Made by a program: the position numbers and the translations under genes | Source of the DNA: Nanobdellota archaeon | GTDB lineage: Archaea; Nanobdellota; Nanobdellia; Pacearchaeales; GW2011-AR1 | Reading direction: 5' to 3' | DNA length: 11,440 bases | Assembly: GCA_018816205.1 (NCBI GenBank) | Contig: JAHIWJ010000196.1 | Span: 1-11,440, forward strand | Notes under the pieces: generated by a model | Seen by the model: only the letters and a program-made list of their open reading frames with translations | The model's database searches: none | Told to the model about the DNA's origin: nothing | Part shown: piece by piece, positions 1-5,688 of the stretch | Position numbering within the stretch: position 1 is the stretch's first letter | How the letters are laid out: each line of letters begins with the position of its first letter

Positions 1-237
1 CAACGCTTTTGTCATCCTAACAGATTCTGGATTAGCCAATTCCGGCAAGGCTCCCCCACCATCATATTTTACGGTTACTGTTTTTACACTTCGGATACAA
101 CCATCTGGACGCCCATCACCAACTCCATAAACCCTCCCAGTTCCTGCATCGTACCACAGAGTAGCCTGCCTAGGTTTTCCAGCTTCATGAGTGTTGTCAG
201 ATTGATGTCTTAAAGCGCTTCTTAGACCCCTGTCCAT
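1..237 (-). CDS. Partial hypothetical protein (N-terminal 79 residues)
   Basis: This gene starts at ATG 237-235 and stays open for 79 codons to the window edge, so its C-terminus is missing. The frame is closed by an in-frame TGA shortly upstream of the ATG, which makes this the first usable ATG. A TATA-like TTAAAAAG lies about 25 nt upstream on the same strand and suggests a leaderless transcript. The protein begins MDRGLRSALRHQ, is polar and rich in Gly, Asp and Arg, and has no signal peptide or membrane segment in the visible part. Around residues 26-60 it contains alternating beta-like stretches (TLWYDAG, VKTVTVKYDGGG). I do not recognise the family. It diverges from the glycosylase gene at 309. 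That the frame is open to the edge is seen directly; that it is a real gene is an inference from openness plus promoter. Confidence 0.6.
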   Translation of the reverse strand, partial: MDRGLRSALRHQSDNTHEAGKPRQATLWYDAGTGRVYGVGDGRPDGCIRSVKTVTVKYDGGGALPELANPESVRMTKAL

Positions 238-257
238 AAAAATTCACTTAGTCTCAG

Positions 258-267
258 CTTTTTAACC
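258..267 (-). promoter_or_regulatory. TATA-like box for the partial gene at the left edge
   Basis: Read on the minus strand this is GGTTAAAAAG, centred about 25 nt upstream of the ATG at 237. That is the distance expected between an archaeal TATA box and a transcription start at or next to the start codon. Confidence 0.4.
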
Positions 268-276
268 TTTTCGCAT

Positions 277-287
277 AAAAATATATA
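277..287 (+). promoter_or_regulatory. TATA box for ogg
   Basis: AAAAATATATA is centred about 27 nt upstream of the ATG at 309. This matches the archaeal TATA-to-start spacing for a leaderless mRNA, and no Shine-Dalgarno sequence is visible before the ATG. Confidence 0.55.
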
Positions 288-308
288 CCTAAAAAATCAA
301 CTAAGACT

Positions 309-902
309 ATGGAAAAATCAAAAGAGATAAAGTCGCGCTTAGCTCAGTTCAAAACCCTGACAGAAAAACAAAAATTCCGGGAATTCCAGTTCTGCCTCCT
401 AACTCCCCAAAGCAACGCCCAGCGATGCTGGCAGGCTGTAGAGGAAATTTCCAAAATAAAGAACCCTTCTCTTTTGCAAATAAGAAACATCTTAAAAACA
501 AAAACAAGATTTCATAACACCAAAGCAAAAAGAGTTTACAACTCAAAAAAAGAATTCAGCAAAATATCTCCATCGCTGTCAAACCTCGCGGTCTGGGGAG
601 GCTGTAACATAATTTCTTTGCGGAACTCTCTGGCAAAAACCGTAGACGGCTACGGCCTAAAAGAAGCATCCCATTTCCTTAGAAATGTCGGATTATCAAA
701 CAACCAAATAGCAATTCTGGACCGGCACATCCTAAAAAACCTCTACGCCCTCGGCCTTCTTCAAGAAGCCAAAATCAAATCTCAGAAGCACTACCTGGAA
801 ATCGAACAGATTTTCCTAGCATTCGCAGGCAGGATGAGAATTCCTGCAGACGAACTCGATTTGCATTGGTGGTCGCAGGAAAACGGGAAGGTTTTCAAGT
901 GA
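309..902 (+). CDS. ogg: N-glycosylase/DNA lyase, Ogg2 type (8-oxoguanine DNA glycosylase)
   Basis: This base-excision repair enzyme removes 8-oxoguanine from DNA and cleaves the strand by beta-elimination. The whole 197-residue chain fits the archaeal Ogg2 family, which is usually about 200-210 residues. The N-terminal signature LLTPQSNAQRCW (30-41) is followed by TRFHNTKAKR (66-75) and by the helix-hairpin-helix region GYGLKEASHFLRNVG (114-128). Within this, K118 is the expected Schiff-base lysine, and D138 in AILDRH is the expected catalytic aspartate. The C-terminus (DLHWWSQENGKVFK) is also typical of the family. The start is supported by a TATA box at the leaderless distance. It is a single-gene unit, and its stop lies 2 nt from the stop of the convergent gene on the other strand. 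It complements nothing else obvious in the window, although the EndoIV-like protein at 8802-10718 would be a natural DNA-repair partner if it is a nuclease. Confidence 0.95.
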   Translation: MEKSKEIKSRLAQFKTLTEKQKFREFQFCLLTPQSNAQRCWQAVEEISKIKNPSLLQIRNILKTKTRFHNTKAKRVYNSKKEFSKISPSLSNLAVWGGCNIISLRNSLAKTVDGYGLKEASHFLRNVGLSNNQIAILDRHILKNLYALGLLQEAKIKSQKHYLEIEQIFLAFAGRMRIPADELDLHWWSQENGKVFK

Positions 903-904
903 AA

Positions 905-1477
905 CTAAAATTCTTTCCAGTCTTTAGGGCCAGGTAACGATTGATGTTTCGCAACTGCAAAAGCAGGCCATGCAATTATATTATAGCAGTATTCAGACAA
1001 TGAACCAGATAACTTTCCATGCGGCCCACGCGGTATCTCAATGAGCCGAGCTCCAACAGATAAACCCCTGTAAGGAACACCCCTAAAGTCAACGATTTCC
1101 GACTGAACTATCGGCTTATCAAAAATTCCTTTATACTTTTGTCTTCTGAATTCAGACAAGGAGTCCAGCCTCTGAGCCAAACCATTCTCCAAAGGTCTTT
1201 TGTCACCATGGTTCAATTCAGGAGTATGAACATAAAAAAAATGAGCCATATTAGTGCCAGAACCGACATCAGTAAAATAAAAAATTTGACTTATTCCCTC
1301 AAGGCGTACAAAAATTTTTCTGCCATATTTATCTATAGAAGCGCCGCTCTCTGCACTCGGTTGGAGCTGTGCCGGTGTAAACTCTTTCAGCGGAGCCTCT
1401 CTGCCATGTACTAAAGCTCTCGCAAGTTCATCGGATAAATGGTACATATCATATCTAGGAGGCCTATTGCTTGACAT
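905..1477 (-). CDS. Hypothetical protein, 190 residues
   Basis: I do not recognise this 190-residue protein. It is probably cytoplasmic, since there is no signal peptide or long hydrophobic segment. The N-terminus (1-50) is polar with a helical stretch, YHLSDELARALVHGREAPL. A compact, probably beta-rich region follows: KIFVRLEGISQIFYFTDVG (54-72), AHFFYVHTPELNHGDKRP (78-95) and VDFRGVPYRGLSVGARLIEI (128-147). The C-terminus holds an aromatic segment (SEYCYNIIAWPAFAVAKHQ). The histidines in the middle could be functional, but no known motif is evident. The start at ATG 1477-1475 is supported by TTTATAA about 25 nt upstream. Its stop (TAG at 907-905) almost touches the ogg stop. It shares a divergent 110-bp control region with pyrH. 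The length and the well-placed promoter argue for a real gene rather than a shadow frame. Confidence 0.7.
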   Translation of the reverse strand: MSSNRPPRYDMYHLSDELARALVHGREAPLKEFTPAQLQPSAESGASIDKYGRKIFVRLEGISQIFYFTDVGSGTNMAHFFYVHTPELNHGDKRPLENGLAQRLDSLSEFRRQKYKGIFDKPIVQSEIVDFRGVPYRGLSVGARLIEIPRGPHGKLSGSLSEYCYNIIAWPAFAVAKHQSLPGPKDWKEF

Positions 1478-1496
1478 ATTACTCCATACTCGCCAG

Positions 1497-1506
1497 AGTT
1501 ATAAAC
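1497..1506 (-). promoter_or_regulatory. TATA-like box for the 190-residue hypothetical gene
   Basis: On the minus strand this reads GTTTATAACT, centred about 25 nt upstream of the ATG at 1477. This is consistent with leaderless initiation, and it lies in the divergent spacer shared with pyrH. Confidence 0.45.
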
Positions 1507-1513
1507 AATTGTT
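1504..1513. repeat. Perfect 10-bp palindrome in the divergent promoter region
   Basis: AACAATTGTT is its own reverse complement. It abuts and partly overlaps the TATA-like box of the leftward gene, so a dimeric regulator bound here would block that promoter. In AT-rich DNA a 10-bp palindrome can also occur by chance, so operator function is only an inference. Confidence 0.3.
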
Positions 1514-1552
1514 ATTCTCCACAACATACTTCTTTTCATTGATAAAAGTAGT

Positions 1553-1567
1553 AAAAAAATTAATAAA
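1553..1567 (+). promoter_or_regulatory. TATA box region for the pyrH operon
   Basis: The A/T run AAAAAAATTAATAAA is centred about 28 nt upstream of the pyrH ATG at 1588. No Shine-Dalgarno sequence precedes the ATG, so the first gene of this operon is probably translated from a leaderless mRNA. Confidence 0.5.
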
Positions 1568-1587
1568 CCCAAAAACTCTCTTCAATT

Positions 1588-2295
1588 ATGAAAAAAACAA
1601 TTGTGCTTTCTCTTGGCGGCTCCTTAATTGTCCCTGAAAAAATGAAGGCCAACTTCCTCATTAAATTCGTCAAAACCCTAAGAAAACACTACAAAACCCA
1701 CAAATTCGTGGTTGTCTGCGGCGGCGGAGTCATCGCAAGAAAATACATCTCCGCGCTAAAAGCAGAAAATCGCCCGCATAAAGAACTCGCAGAAGCAGGA
1801 ATTCGTGCAACCCGCATGAACGCCCAATTCATAATGCAAATGTTCACAAGAAAAGAAGCAAACGATTCTCTCCCGACGACAATGAAGCAGGTAAAATCTG
1901 CCTTAGCAAAAAACAACGTCGTGATTTGCGGAGCCCTTCGTTTCGCACTCAATTCGACGTCTGATTCAACAGCAGCACAGCTCGCACACCATCTAAAAAC
2001 AGAATTCATCAACCTAACAAACGTTCACGGATTATACGACAAAGATCCAAAAAAGCACAAAAACGCAAAATTCATTCCGTTAATCTCTTGGGATAAATTC
2101 CTAAGTATGGCAAACAAAATAAAATTCGAGCACGGACAAAATTTCATCCTTGACCAAAACGCCGCGAAGATTATCAAAAAACATAAAATCTCAACTTATC
2201 TTTTAGGCCCTAAGTTGAATAATCTTTCAAAAGTTTTAAATGGAAAAAAGTTTAAAGGCACGCTAATTGGAGGTCAAGATGACAATAGTTTATGA
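1588..2295 (+). CDS. pyrH: UMP kinase, archaeal type
   Basis: This enzyme transfers phosphate from ATP to UMP to give UDP in pyrimidine nucleotide synthesis. It belongs to the amino-acid-kinase superfamily. The 235 residues carry the archaeal UMP kinase signatures in order: the N-terminal nucleotide loop LSLGGSLI (7-14), VVVCGGGVIARKYI (41-54), GIRATRMNAQFI (71-82), the UMP-site region STSDSTAAQLAHHL (123-136), NLTNVHGLYDKDP (142-154) and a C-terminal KFKGTLIGG stretch. The last residues (DDNSL) look like an extension, because the reading frame runs through the ribosome binding site and start of the next gene. The length is close to the usual 220-240. It heads an operon with the HIT-like gene and rpp30, and the next start lies 17 nt inside this gene. 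Aspartokinase-like relatives were considered, but the motifs and short length fit UMP kinase better. Confidence 0.93.
   Translation: MKKTIVLSLGGSLIVPEKMKANFLIKFVKTLRKHYKTHKFVVVCGGGVIARKYISALKAENRPHKELAEAGIRATRMNAQFIMQMFTRKEANDSLPTTMKQVKSALAKNNVVICGALRFALNSTSDSTAAQLAHHLKTEFINLTNVHGLYDKDPKKHKNAKFIPLISWDKFLSMANKIKFEHGQNFILDQNAAKIIKKHKISTYLLGPKLNNLSKVLNGKKFKGTLIGGQDDNSL
2269..2274 (+). promoter_or_regulatory. Shine-Dalgarno site that fixes the HIT-like gene start
   Basis: GGAGGT lies inside the 3' end of pyrH, with 4 nt between it and the ATG at 2279. It matches the archaeal 16S rRNA 3' end. It decides for ATG 2279 over the in-frame TTG at 2267, which would lie upstream of its own binding site. 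Confidence 0.75.
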
Positions 2296-2758
2296 AACCA
2301 AAAACTTCATTATTGAAGCAGTTGAAAAACCGCATGTTACACGAGAAGATGGGGGCCATCTCAAGATCCTTCCGAAAAAAGAGTTTGCGGATAGAACAGA
2401 GCTATCTCCTGAACTGGCAGTAGAATTCATACGCTTAACCCTAATCGTCGGAAGAGCTATGAAAACCGGGATGACAAACAGGGGAATAGAAATCTCAAGA
2501 ATAAATTATCAGGATATGGGAAACTGGGCGTTTAAGAAAAATGAAAAACCCTACTTTCACATGCACATCTACGGAAGATCCAAAGATGCAAAATACCAAC
2601 CCTACACAGAAGCAGTCCGATTGCCAGACAGAGCTTCTGGTTTCTATGATAACTTTAAACCACTAAACACAAAGGATATTGAAGAAATCCAAAAGCAAAT
2701 AAAACTAATCCTCCAGGAAGATAAATATAAAGACCCAAACTGGAAGCTTCAAACATGA
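2279..2758 (+). CDS. HIT-like (histidine triad superfamily) protein
   Basis: From the ATG after the Shine-Dalgarno site the protein has 159 residues. The core resembles histidine-triad nucleotide-binding proteins. A beta strand with DGGHLKILPKKEF (24-36) is followed by a long helix (about 43-62), strands around RGIEISRINYQDMGNW (68-83), and the triad-like PYFHMHIYGR (91-100) with H94 and H96. The third position of the usual HxHxH pattern is Y98, so this is a degenerate triad. HIT proteins typically hydrolyse or transfer nucleotidyl groups from AMP- or GMP-linked substrates; whether this version is catalytic cannot be told from sequence. A C-terminal extension (about 100-159) ends in a charged helix. 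The gene overlaps pyrH by 17 nt, and its stop shares bases with the rpp30 start (ATGA), so the three are probably translated together. Family call: fairly confident. Substrate: unknown. Confidence 0.75.
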   Translation: MTIVYETKNFIIEAVEKPHVTREDGGHLKILPKKEFADRTELSPELAVEFIRLTLIVGRAMKTGMTNRGIEISRINYQDMGNWAFKKNEKPYFHMHIYGRSKDAKYQPYTEAVRLPDRASGFYDNFKPLNTKDIEEIQKQIKLILQEDKYKDPNWKLQT

Positions 2759-3195
2759 TAATCTCCACAAAAAATCTCCAGCAGGCAAAGAATCAAATCA
2801 AAAGCTCAAAGCACCCTATAGTCGTCCGTGCTCAAAACCAAGAATTCAATCGCAAAATCCTCGAATACGGAAAATTCGACGTCCTCTTAGACATCCAAAA
2901 TACCGAAGGAAAAGACAAACTAAAACAGCTCAATTCAGGTCTAAACCACGTCCTCGCTAAAATCGCGGCAAAAAACAAAGTCGCAATAGGCATTGACCTC
3001 TCTGGATTGAGAAGCATCAAAGACAAAAAACAAAAAGCCAAAACCCTCGCACGAATCAAAGCAAACATCCAAACCTGCAGAAAAGCAAAATGCCTCCTCA
3101 CAGCCATTAACTACAAAGACAAAAAAGACGCATTAGAACTTCTTATTTCACTCGGCGCCTCTACTCAACAAGCAAAGGAAGCAACAGCTCAATAA
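2755..3195 (+). CDS. rnp3: Ribonuclease P protein component 3 (Rpp30), short form
   Basis: Rpp30 is a protein subunit of archaeal RNase P, which works with the RNase P RNA to cut the 5' leader from precursor tRNAs. It normally pairs with Pop5. The diagnostic segment SGLNHVLAKIAAKNKVAIGI (61-80) is present, preceded by FDVLLDIQNTEGKDKL and followed by the Lys/Arg-rich helix ARIKANIQTCRKAKCLL (99-115). The chain has 146 residues, against roughly 200-250 in well-studied archaea. The missing part is N-terminal: the first strands of the TIM-barrel-like fold are absent or reduced. The ATG overlaps the stop of the preceding gene (ATGA), so the start is fixed by coupling and an upstream start is unlikely. 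It is the last gene of the pyrH operon. The high Lys content is typical of an RNA-binding protein. Confidence 0.85.
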   Translation: MIISTKNLQQAKNQIKSSKHPIVVRAQNQEFNRKILEYGKFDVLLDIQNTEGKDKLKQLNSGLNHVLAKIAAKNKVAIGIDLSGLRSIKDKKQKAKTLARIKANIQTCRKAKCLLTAINYKDKKDALELLISLGASTQQAKEATAQ

Positions 3196-3263
3196 ATCAA
3201 CAACAAGTCGGTTCAGTGGGTCGGCAGCATAATAATTTACAAGCGACAGCGAGTCCTTGCTCT

Positions 3264-3290
3264 AAAAAGTTACTGCAGCAACAACTTTTT
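3264..3290. terminator. Inverted repeat with T-tract: possible terminator or promoter hairpin
   Basis: AAAAAGTT (3264-3271) is the exact reverse complement of AACTTTTT (3283-3290), with an 11-nt loop. It lies 68 nt after the rpp30 stop and its 3' arm supplies a T5 run, which could end transcription of the upstream operon. The same T-rich arm is also the best TATA candidate for pheS, so the element may serve both purposes. Confidence 0.4.
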
Positions 3291-3293
3291 AAC
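3284..3293 (+). promoter_or_regulatory. TATA-like box for the pheS operon
   Basis: ACTTTTTAAC is centred about 26 nt upstream of the ATG at 3315. Together with the lack of a Shine-Dalgarno sequence, this supports the start at 3315 and leaderless initiation. Confidence 0.4.
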
Positions 3294-3314
3294 CCCTCCA
3301 AACCTCTATTTAAC

Positions 3315-4826
3315 ATGGAATCTCTCCAAAAAACCATCGACAAACTATCTCCCCTAGAAAGAAAAATCGCGCCCTTCCTCAACCTCCCAGTAAAAGAAAT
3401 AAAAGAGAAATCCGGCCTGGACAACACTTCCCTGCTCCGCGCTCTAAAATTCCTAGAATCAAAAGGTTTGATAAAGACCAACACAGAAAAAAAGAGGATA
3501 ATTGCTCTGGGAACCAATGGGATTTATTACAAGAAAAATCATCTTCCAGAAAGAAGCCTTCTGATCTTGATTGAAAACAGAAAAGTGATCCCTTTGGAAG
3601 AAGCAAAAAAAATTTCTAAACTCTCAGAAAATGAATTCAAAGTCTCACTCGGCATACTCAAAAGCAAAGCGATGATTGAACTAAAAAACGGCAAAATCTT
3701 CCTCACAGCATCCAAAGAAGAAATAACAAAGAAAACCCTTGAAGAGCAGCTAATCGAATCTCTCCCGCTAGAAGAATCTAAACTTCAGCCAGAACAGCAA
3801 TTCGCACTGCAAAACCTCAAAAAAAGAAAAGACATCGTCGAAATAGAAGAAAAAACCACCACAGCGATTAATCTGACAGATTCCGGAAAACAAATCGCAG
3901 GCAAAAGGATAGAATCACACCTGATAGAAGAAGTCACTCCTGAAGTGATAAAAAACTGGAAAAGAGGCAACAAGTTCAGGAGATACGACTTAAATTCAAA
4001 CGCCCCTGTTTTGTATGGTGGAAAAAAACACTTTGTAAACAAGGCGATAGAAAAGGGGAAAAGAATCTGGCTCGACATGGGTTTCAAGGAAATGTCTTCC
4101 ACAATCACGCAAACTTCATTCTGGAATTTCGATGCCCTATTCACAGCCCAAGACCATCCGGTTAGGGAACTGCAGGATACTTTTTTTCTTAAAGACTTAA
4201 AAGGAAATCTGCCTGAGAAAAAACTTGTTGACGAAGTAAAAAAAACACACGAGCAGGGCGTCGACAAGAGTAAAGGATGGCAGTATTCCTGGGATGAAGA
4301 AGAATCAAAAAGAGTCGTCCTAAGGACCCACACAACCTGCCTCTCAGCAAAAACTCTTGCCTCCCTCGACGTAAAAAAAGACCTGCCTGCAAAATTCTTC
4401 TCCATAGGAAAATGCTTTAGAAACGAAACAGTTGACTGGTCTCACGGGTTTGAGTTTTACCAGACAGAAGGAATTGTCGTAGACAAAAACTTAAGCTTAA
4501 GAAACCTTTTAGGATACCTAAAAGAGTTCTACAAAAAAATGGGCTTCGAAAAAGTAAGATTCGCTCCGGGCTACTTCCCATACACCGAACCAAGCGTAGA
4601 AATTAACGTCTTCCACCCGGAAAAAAAAGTCTGGATAGAACTCGGAGGTGCCGGAATCTTCCGTCCAGAAATAACAATCCCGCTTTTAGGGACAAAAGTA
4701 CCCGTGCTGGCCTGGGGCCAAGGATTCGATAGAATCATTACTGACCACTACCAAATAAAAGACCTAAGAGAAATGTACTCAAACGACCTCTCAGACCTAA
4801 GAAAAAAGCAGGTGTGGATGAAATGA
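3315..4826 (+). CDS. pheS: Phenylalanyl-tRNA synthetase alpha subunit
   Basis: This is the catalytic subunit of the alpha2-beta2 enzyme that charges tRNA-Phe. The N-terminal third (1-200) contains winged-helix-like tRNA-binding modules, for example EIKEKSGLDNTSLLRALKFL (28-47). The class II synthetase core follows. Motif 1 is around FKEMSSTITQTSFWNFDALF (257-276), with the conserved QDHPVRE after it. Motif 2 is FFSIGKCFRNETVDWSHGFE (361-380) with R369. Motif 3 is LAWGQGFDRI (465-474) with R473. A466 aligns with the alanine that limits the size of the amino-acid pocket (E. coli A294). The length of 503 is normal for archaea. ATG 3315 was chosen because the family N-terminus begins there and a TATA element sits 26 nt upstream; a GTG at 3216 would add 33 unsupported residues. 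It leads an operon with the exonuclease, ASCH and pheT genes. Confidence 0.95.
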   Translation: MESLQKTIDKLSPLERKIAPFLNLPVKEIKEKSGLDNTSLLRALKFLESKGLIKTNTEKKRIIALGTNGIYYKKNHLPERSLLILIENRKVIPLEEAKKISKLSENEFKVSLGILKSKAMIELKNGKIFLTASKEEITKKTLEEQLIESLPLEESKLQPEQQFALQNLKKRKDIVEIEEKTTTAINLTDSGKQIAGKRIESHLIEEVTPEVIKNWKRGNKFRRYDLNSNAPVLYGGKKHFVNKAIEKGKRIWLDMGFKEMSSTITQTSFWNFDALFTAQDHPVRELQDTFFLKDLKGNLPEKKLVDEVKKTHEQGVDKSKGWQYSWDEEESKRVVLRTHTTCLSAKTLASLDVKKDLPAKFFSIGKCFRNETVDWSHGFEFYQTEGIVVDKNLSLRNLLGYLKEFYKKMGFEKVRFAPGYFPYTEPSVEINVFHPEKKVWIELGGAGIFRPEITIPLLGTKVPVLAWGQGFDRIITDHYQIKDLREMYSNDLSDLRKKQVWMK

Positions 4827-5422
4827 CAAAAGAAATTTACATATCGACGGATATTGAAGCAAATGGTCCAATCCCTGGAGAATATTCAATGCTAAGTTTA
4901 GGTTCAGTAGCCTTGAACGAAGAAGGCAAAATACTTGAAAAATTCTACAAAAAGTTACAACCCCTAAAAAATGCAAAACAACATCCGCAAACCATGGGTT
5001 TTTGGGAAAAAAATAAGGGAGCTTATCTAGAAGCGACATCAAACCCCGAACCCGCAGAAAAAATAATGAATGAATACGCCGACTGGTTAGATTCCTTATC
5101 GAAAAAAAACAACAAAAAGCTATACTTTTTGGCATATCCAGCTACTTGGGATTTTATGTTCGTCTCTTGGTATTTGATTAAATTCGTAAAACGCTATGAA
5201 GAAAATCATTTTCTCGACGTTCCGTTCCACCACCAAGGAATAGACATAAGAACATTTGCTATGGCTCAATTAAAAAAACCGTACTCAGAGTCTGGAATTG
5301 GCTCTATGCCGAAAAGTTGGACAAGAGAAGAATCAAAAAACCTCATGGACCATAAAGCAATCGACGATGCATTAAAACAGGGATTAATATTCATCAACAT
5401 GTTAAAGGAGAACCGGAGGTAA
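4823..5422 (+). CDS. DEDDh-type 3'-5' exonuclease domain protein
   Basis: The 199-residue protein has the three exonuclease motifs of the DnaQ/RNase T superfamily. Exo I is YISTDIEANG (6-15) with D10 and E12. Exo II is AYPATWDFMF (104-113) with D110. Exo III is MDHKAIDDAL (175-184) with H177 and D182, spaced HxxxxD as in the DEDDh class. These residues bind two metal ions and remove nucleotides from 3' ends of DNA or RNA. No extra domain is present, so it resembles stand-alone RNase T or oligoribonuclease-like enzymes; the true substrate is unknown. The ATG at 4823 overlaps the pheS stop (ATGA). A GTG at 4814 is in frame but less likely. It sits in the pheS-pheT operon, which suggests co-expression with translation genes. 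Phe codons are an even TTT/TTC mix, unlike the TTC-rich pheT. Confidence 0.85.
   Translation: MTKEIYISTDIEANGPIPGEYSMLSLGSVALNEEGKILEKFYKKLQPLKNAKQHPQTMGFWEKNKGAYLEATSNPEPAEKIMNEYADWLDSLSKKNNKKLYFLAYPATWDFMFVSWYLIKFVKRYEENHFLDVPFHHQGIDIRTFAMAQLKKPYSESGIGSMPKSWTREESKNLMDHKAIDDALKQGLIFINMLKENRR
5415..5420 (+). promoter_or_regulatory. Shine-Dalgarno site for the ASCH gene
   Basis: GGAGGT lies 3 nt before the ATG at 5424 and overlaps the last codons and stop of the exonuclease gene. The short spacing and strong match point to coupled translation of the two genes. Confidence 0.7.
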
Positions 5423-5423
5423 A

Positions 5424-5687
5424 ATGACCGAAATCAAGAAGAAACTTTGGCCGAAATATTTTGAGAAGATGGTAAATGGGAAGATGAATTGTGAGTTAAG
5501 ACTAGCTGACTTTGACTTAAACGAAGGAGATACTCTTGTTTTTGAGGAGTTTAATCCTAAAACAAAAGAGTACACTGGGAGAACAGTCAACAAAAAAGTA
5601 AAAAATTTAATTAAATTCAACCCGTTTGAATCTTACAGCAAGGAGGCAATTGAAAAGTTTGGGCTCTACCAAATTGATTTAGAATGA
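5424..5687 (+). CDS. ASCH-like domain protein (DUF3850 type)
   Basis: This 87-residue protein is a single small beta-barrel domain. It begins KKLWPKYFEKMVNGKMNCEL (6-25), continues RLADFDLNEGDTLVFEEFNP (26-45), then EYTGRTVNKKV. This pattern (WPxYF near the N-terminus, ExRLADF, GDxLVxEE, TGR) is that of the ASCH-superfamily group DUF3850. ASCH domains are related to PUA-like folds and are predicted to bind RNA; some members deacetylate modified cytidine. Function here is unknown. It lies 1 nt after the exonuclease stop and 1 nt before the pheT start. Six of its seven Phe codons are TTT and it uses GTT and GAG freely, whereas pheT uses TTC in 12 of 14 Phe codons. That difference hints at recent acquisition. 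Confidence 0.8.
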   Translation: MTEIKKKLWPKYFEKMVNGKMNCELRLADFDLNEGDTLVFEEFNPKTKEYTGRTVNKKVKNLIKFNPFESYSKEAIEKFGLYQIDLE

Positions 5688-5688
5688 A

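Larger units (their letters stand above)
3196..3314. other. Intergenic spacer between the pyrH and pheS operons
   Basis: No gene is supported in these 119 bp. The left half (about 3205-3262) is less A-rich than the surrounding genes. The right half holds an 8-bp inverted repeat overlapping the inferred pheS TATA box. I looked for tRNA and box C/D features on both strands and saw none convincing. Confidence 0.6.

Noticed and set aside
1689..2012. 107-codon open frame antisense to pyrH
   Set aside because: It is entirely inside pyrH, which has all family motifs, and the antisense product has no recognisable features.
2267..2278. TTG start of the HIT-like gene
   Set aside because: It lies 2 nt upstream of the GGAGGT site that serves the ATG at 2279, so it is part of the leader rather than coding for this protein.
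3205..3262. Possible tRNA or small RNA in the pyrH-pheS spacer
   Set aside because: A D-arm-like string was noticed (around GGTTCAGTGGGTCGGC), but no acceptor stem, anticodon arm or box C/D motifs could be paired.
3216..3314. GTG start that would extend PheS by 33 residues
   Set aside because: The extra residues do not look like a PheS N-terminus, no ribosome binding site precedes the GTG, and a TATA-like element sits 26 nt before the ATG at 3315.
3785..4405. 206-codon open frame antisense to pheS
   Set aside because: It lies wholly within pheS, its product is Ser/Phe-rich without domain logic, and no promoter or ribosome site fits.
4814..4822. GTG start of the exonuclease gene
   Set aside because: The ATG at 4823 forms the common ATGA overlap with the pheS stop and begins just before the first beta strand of the domain.
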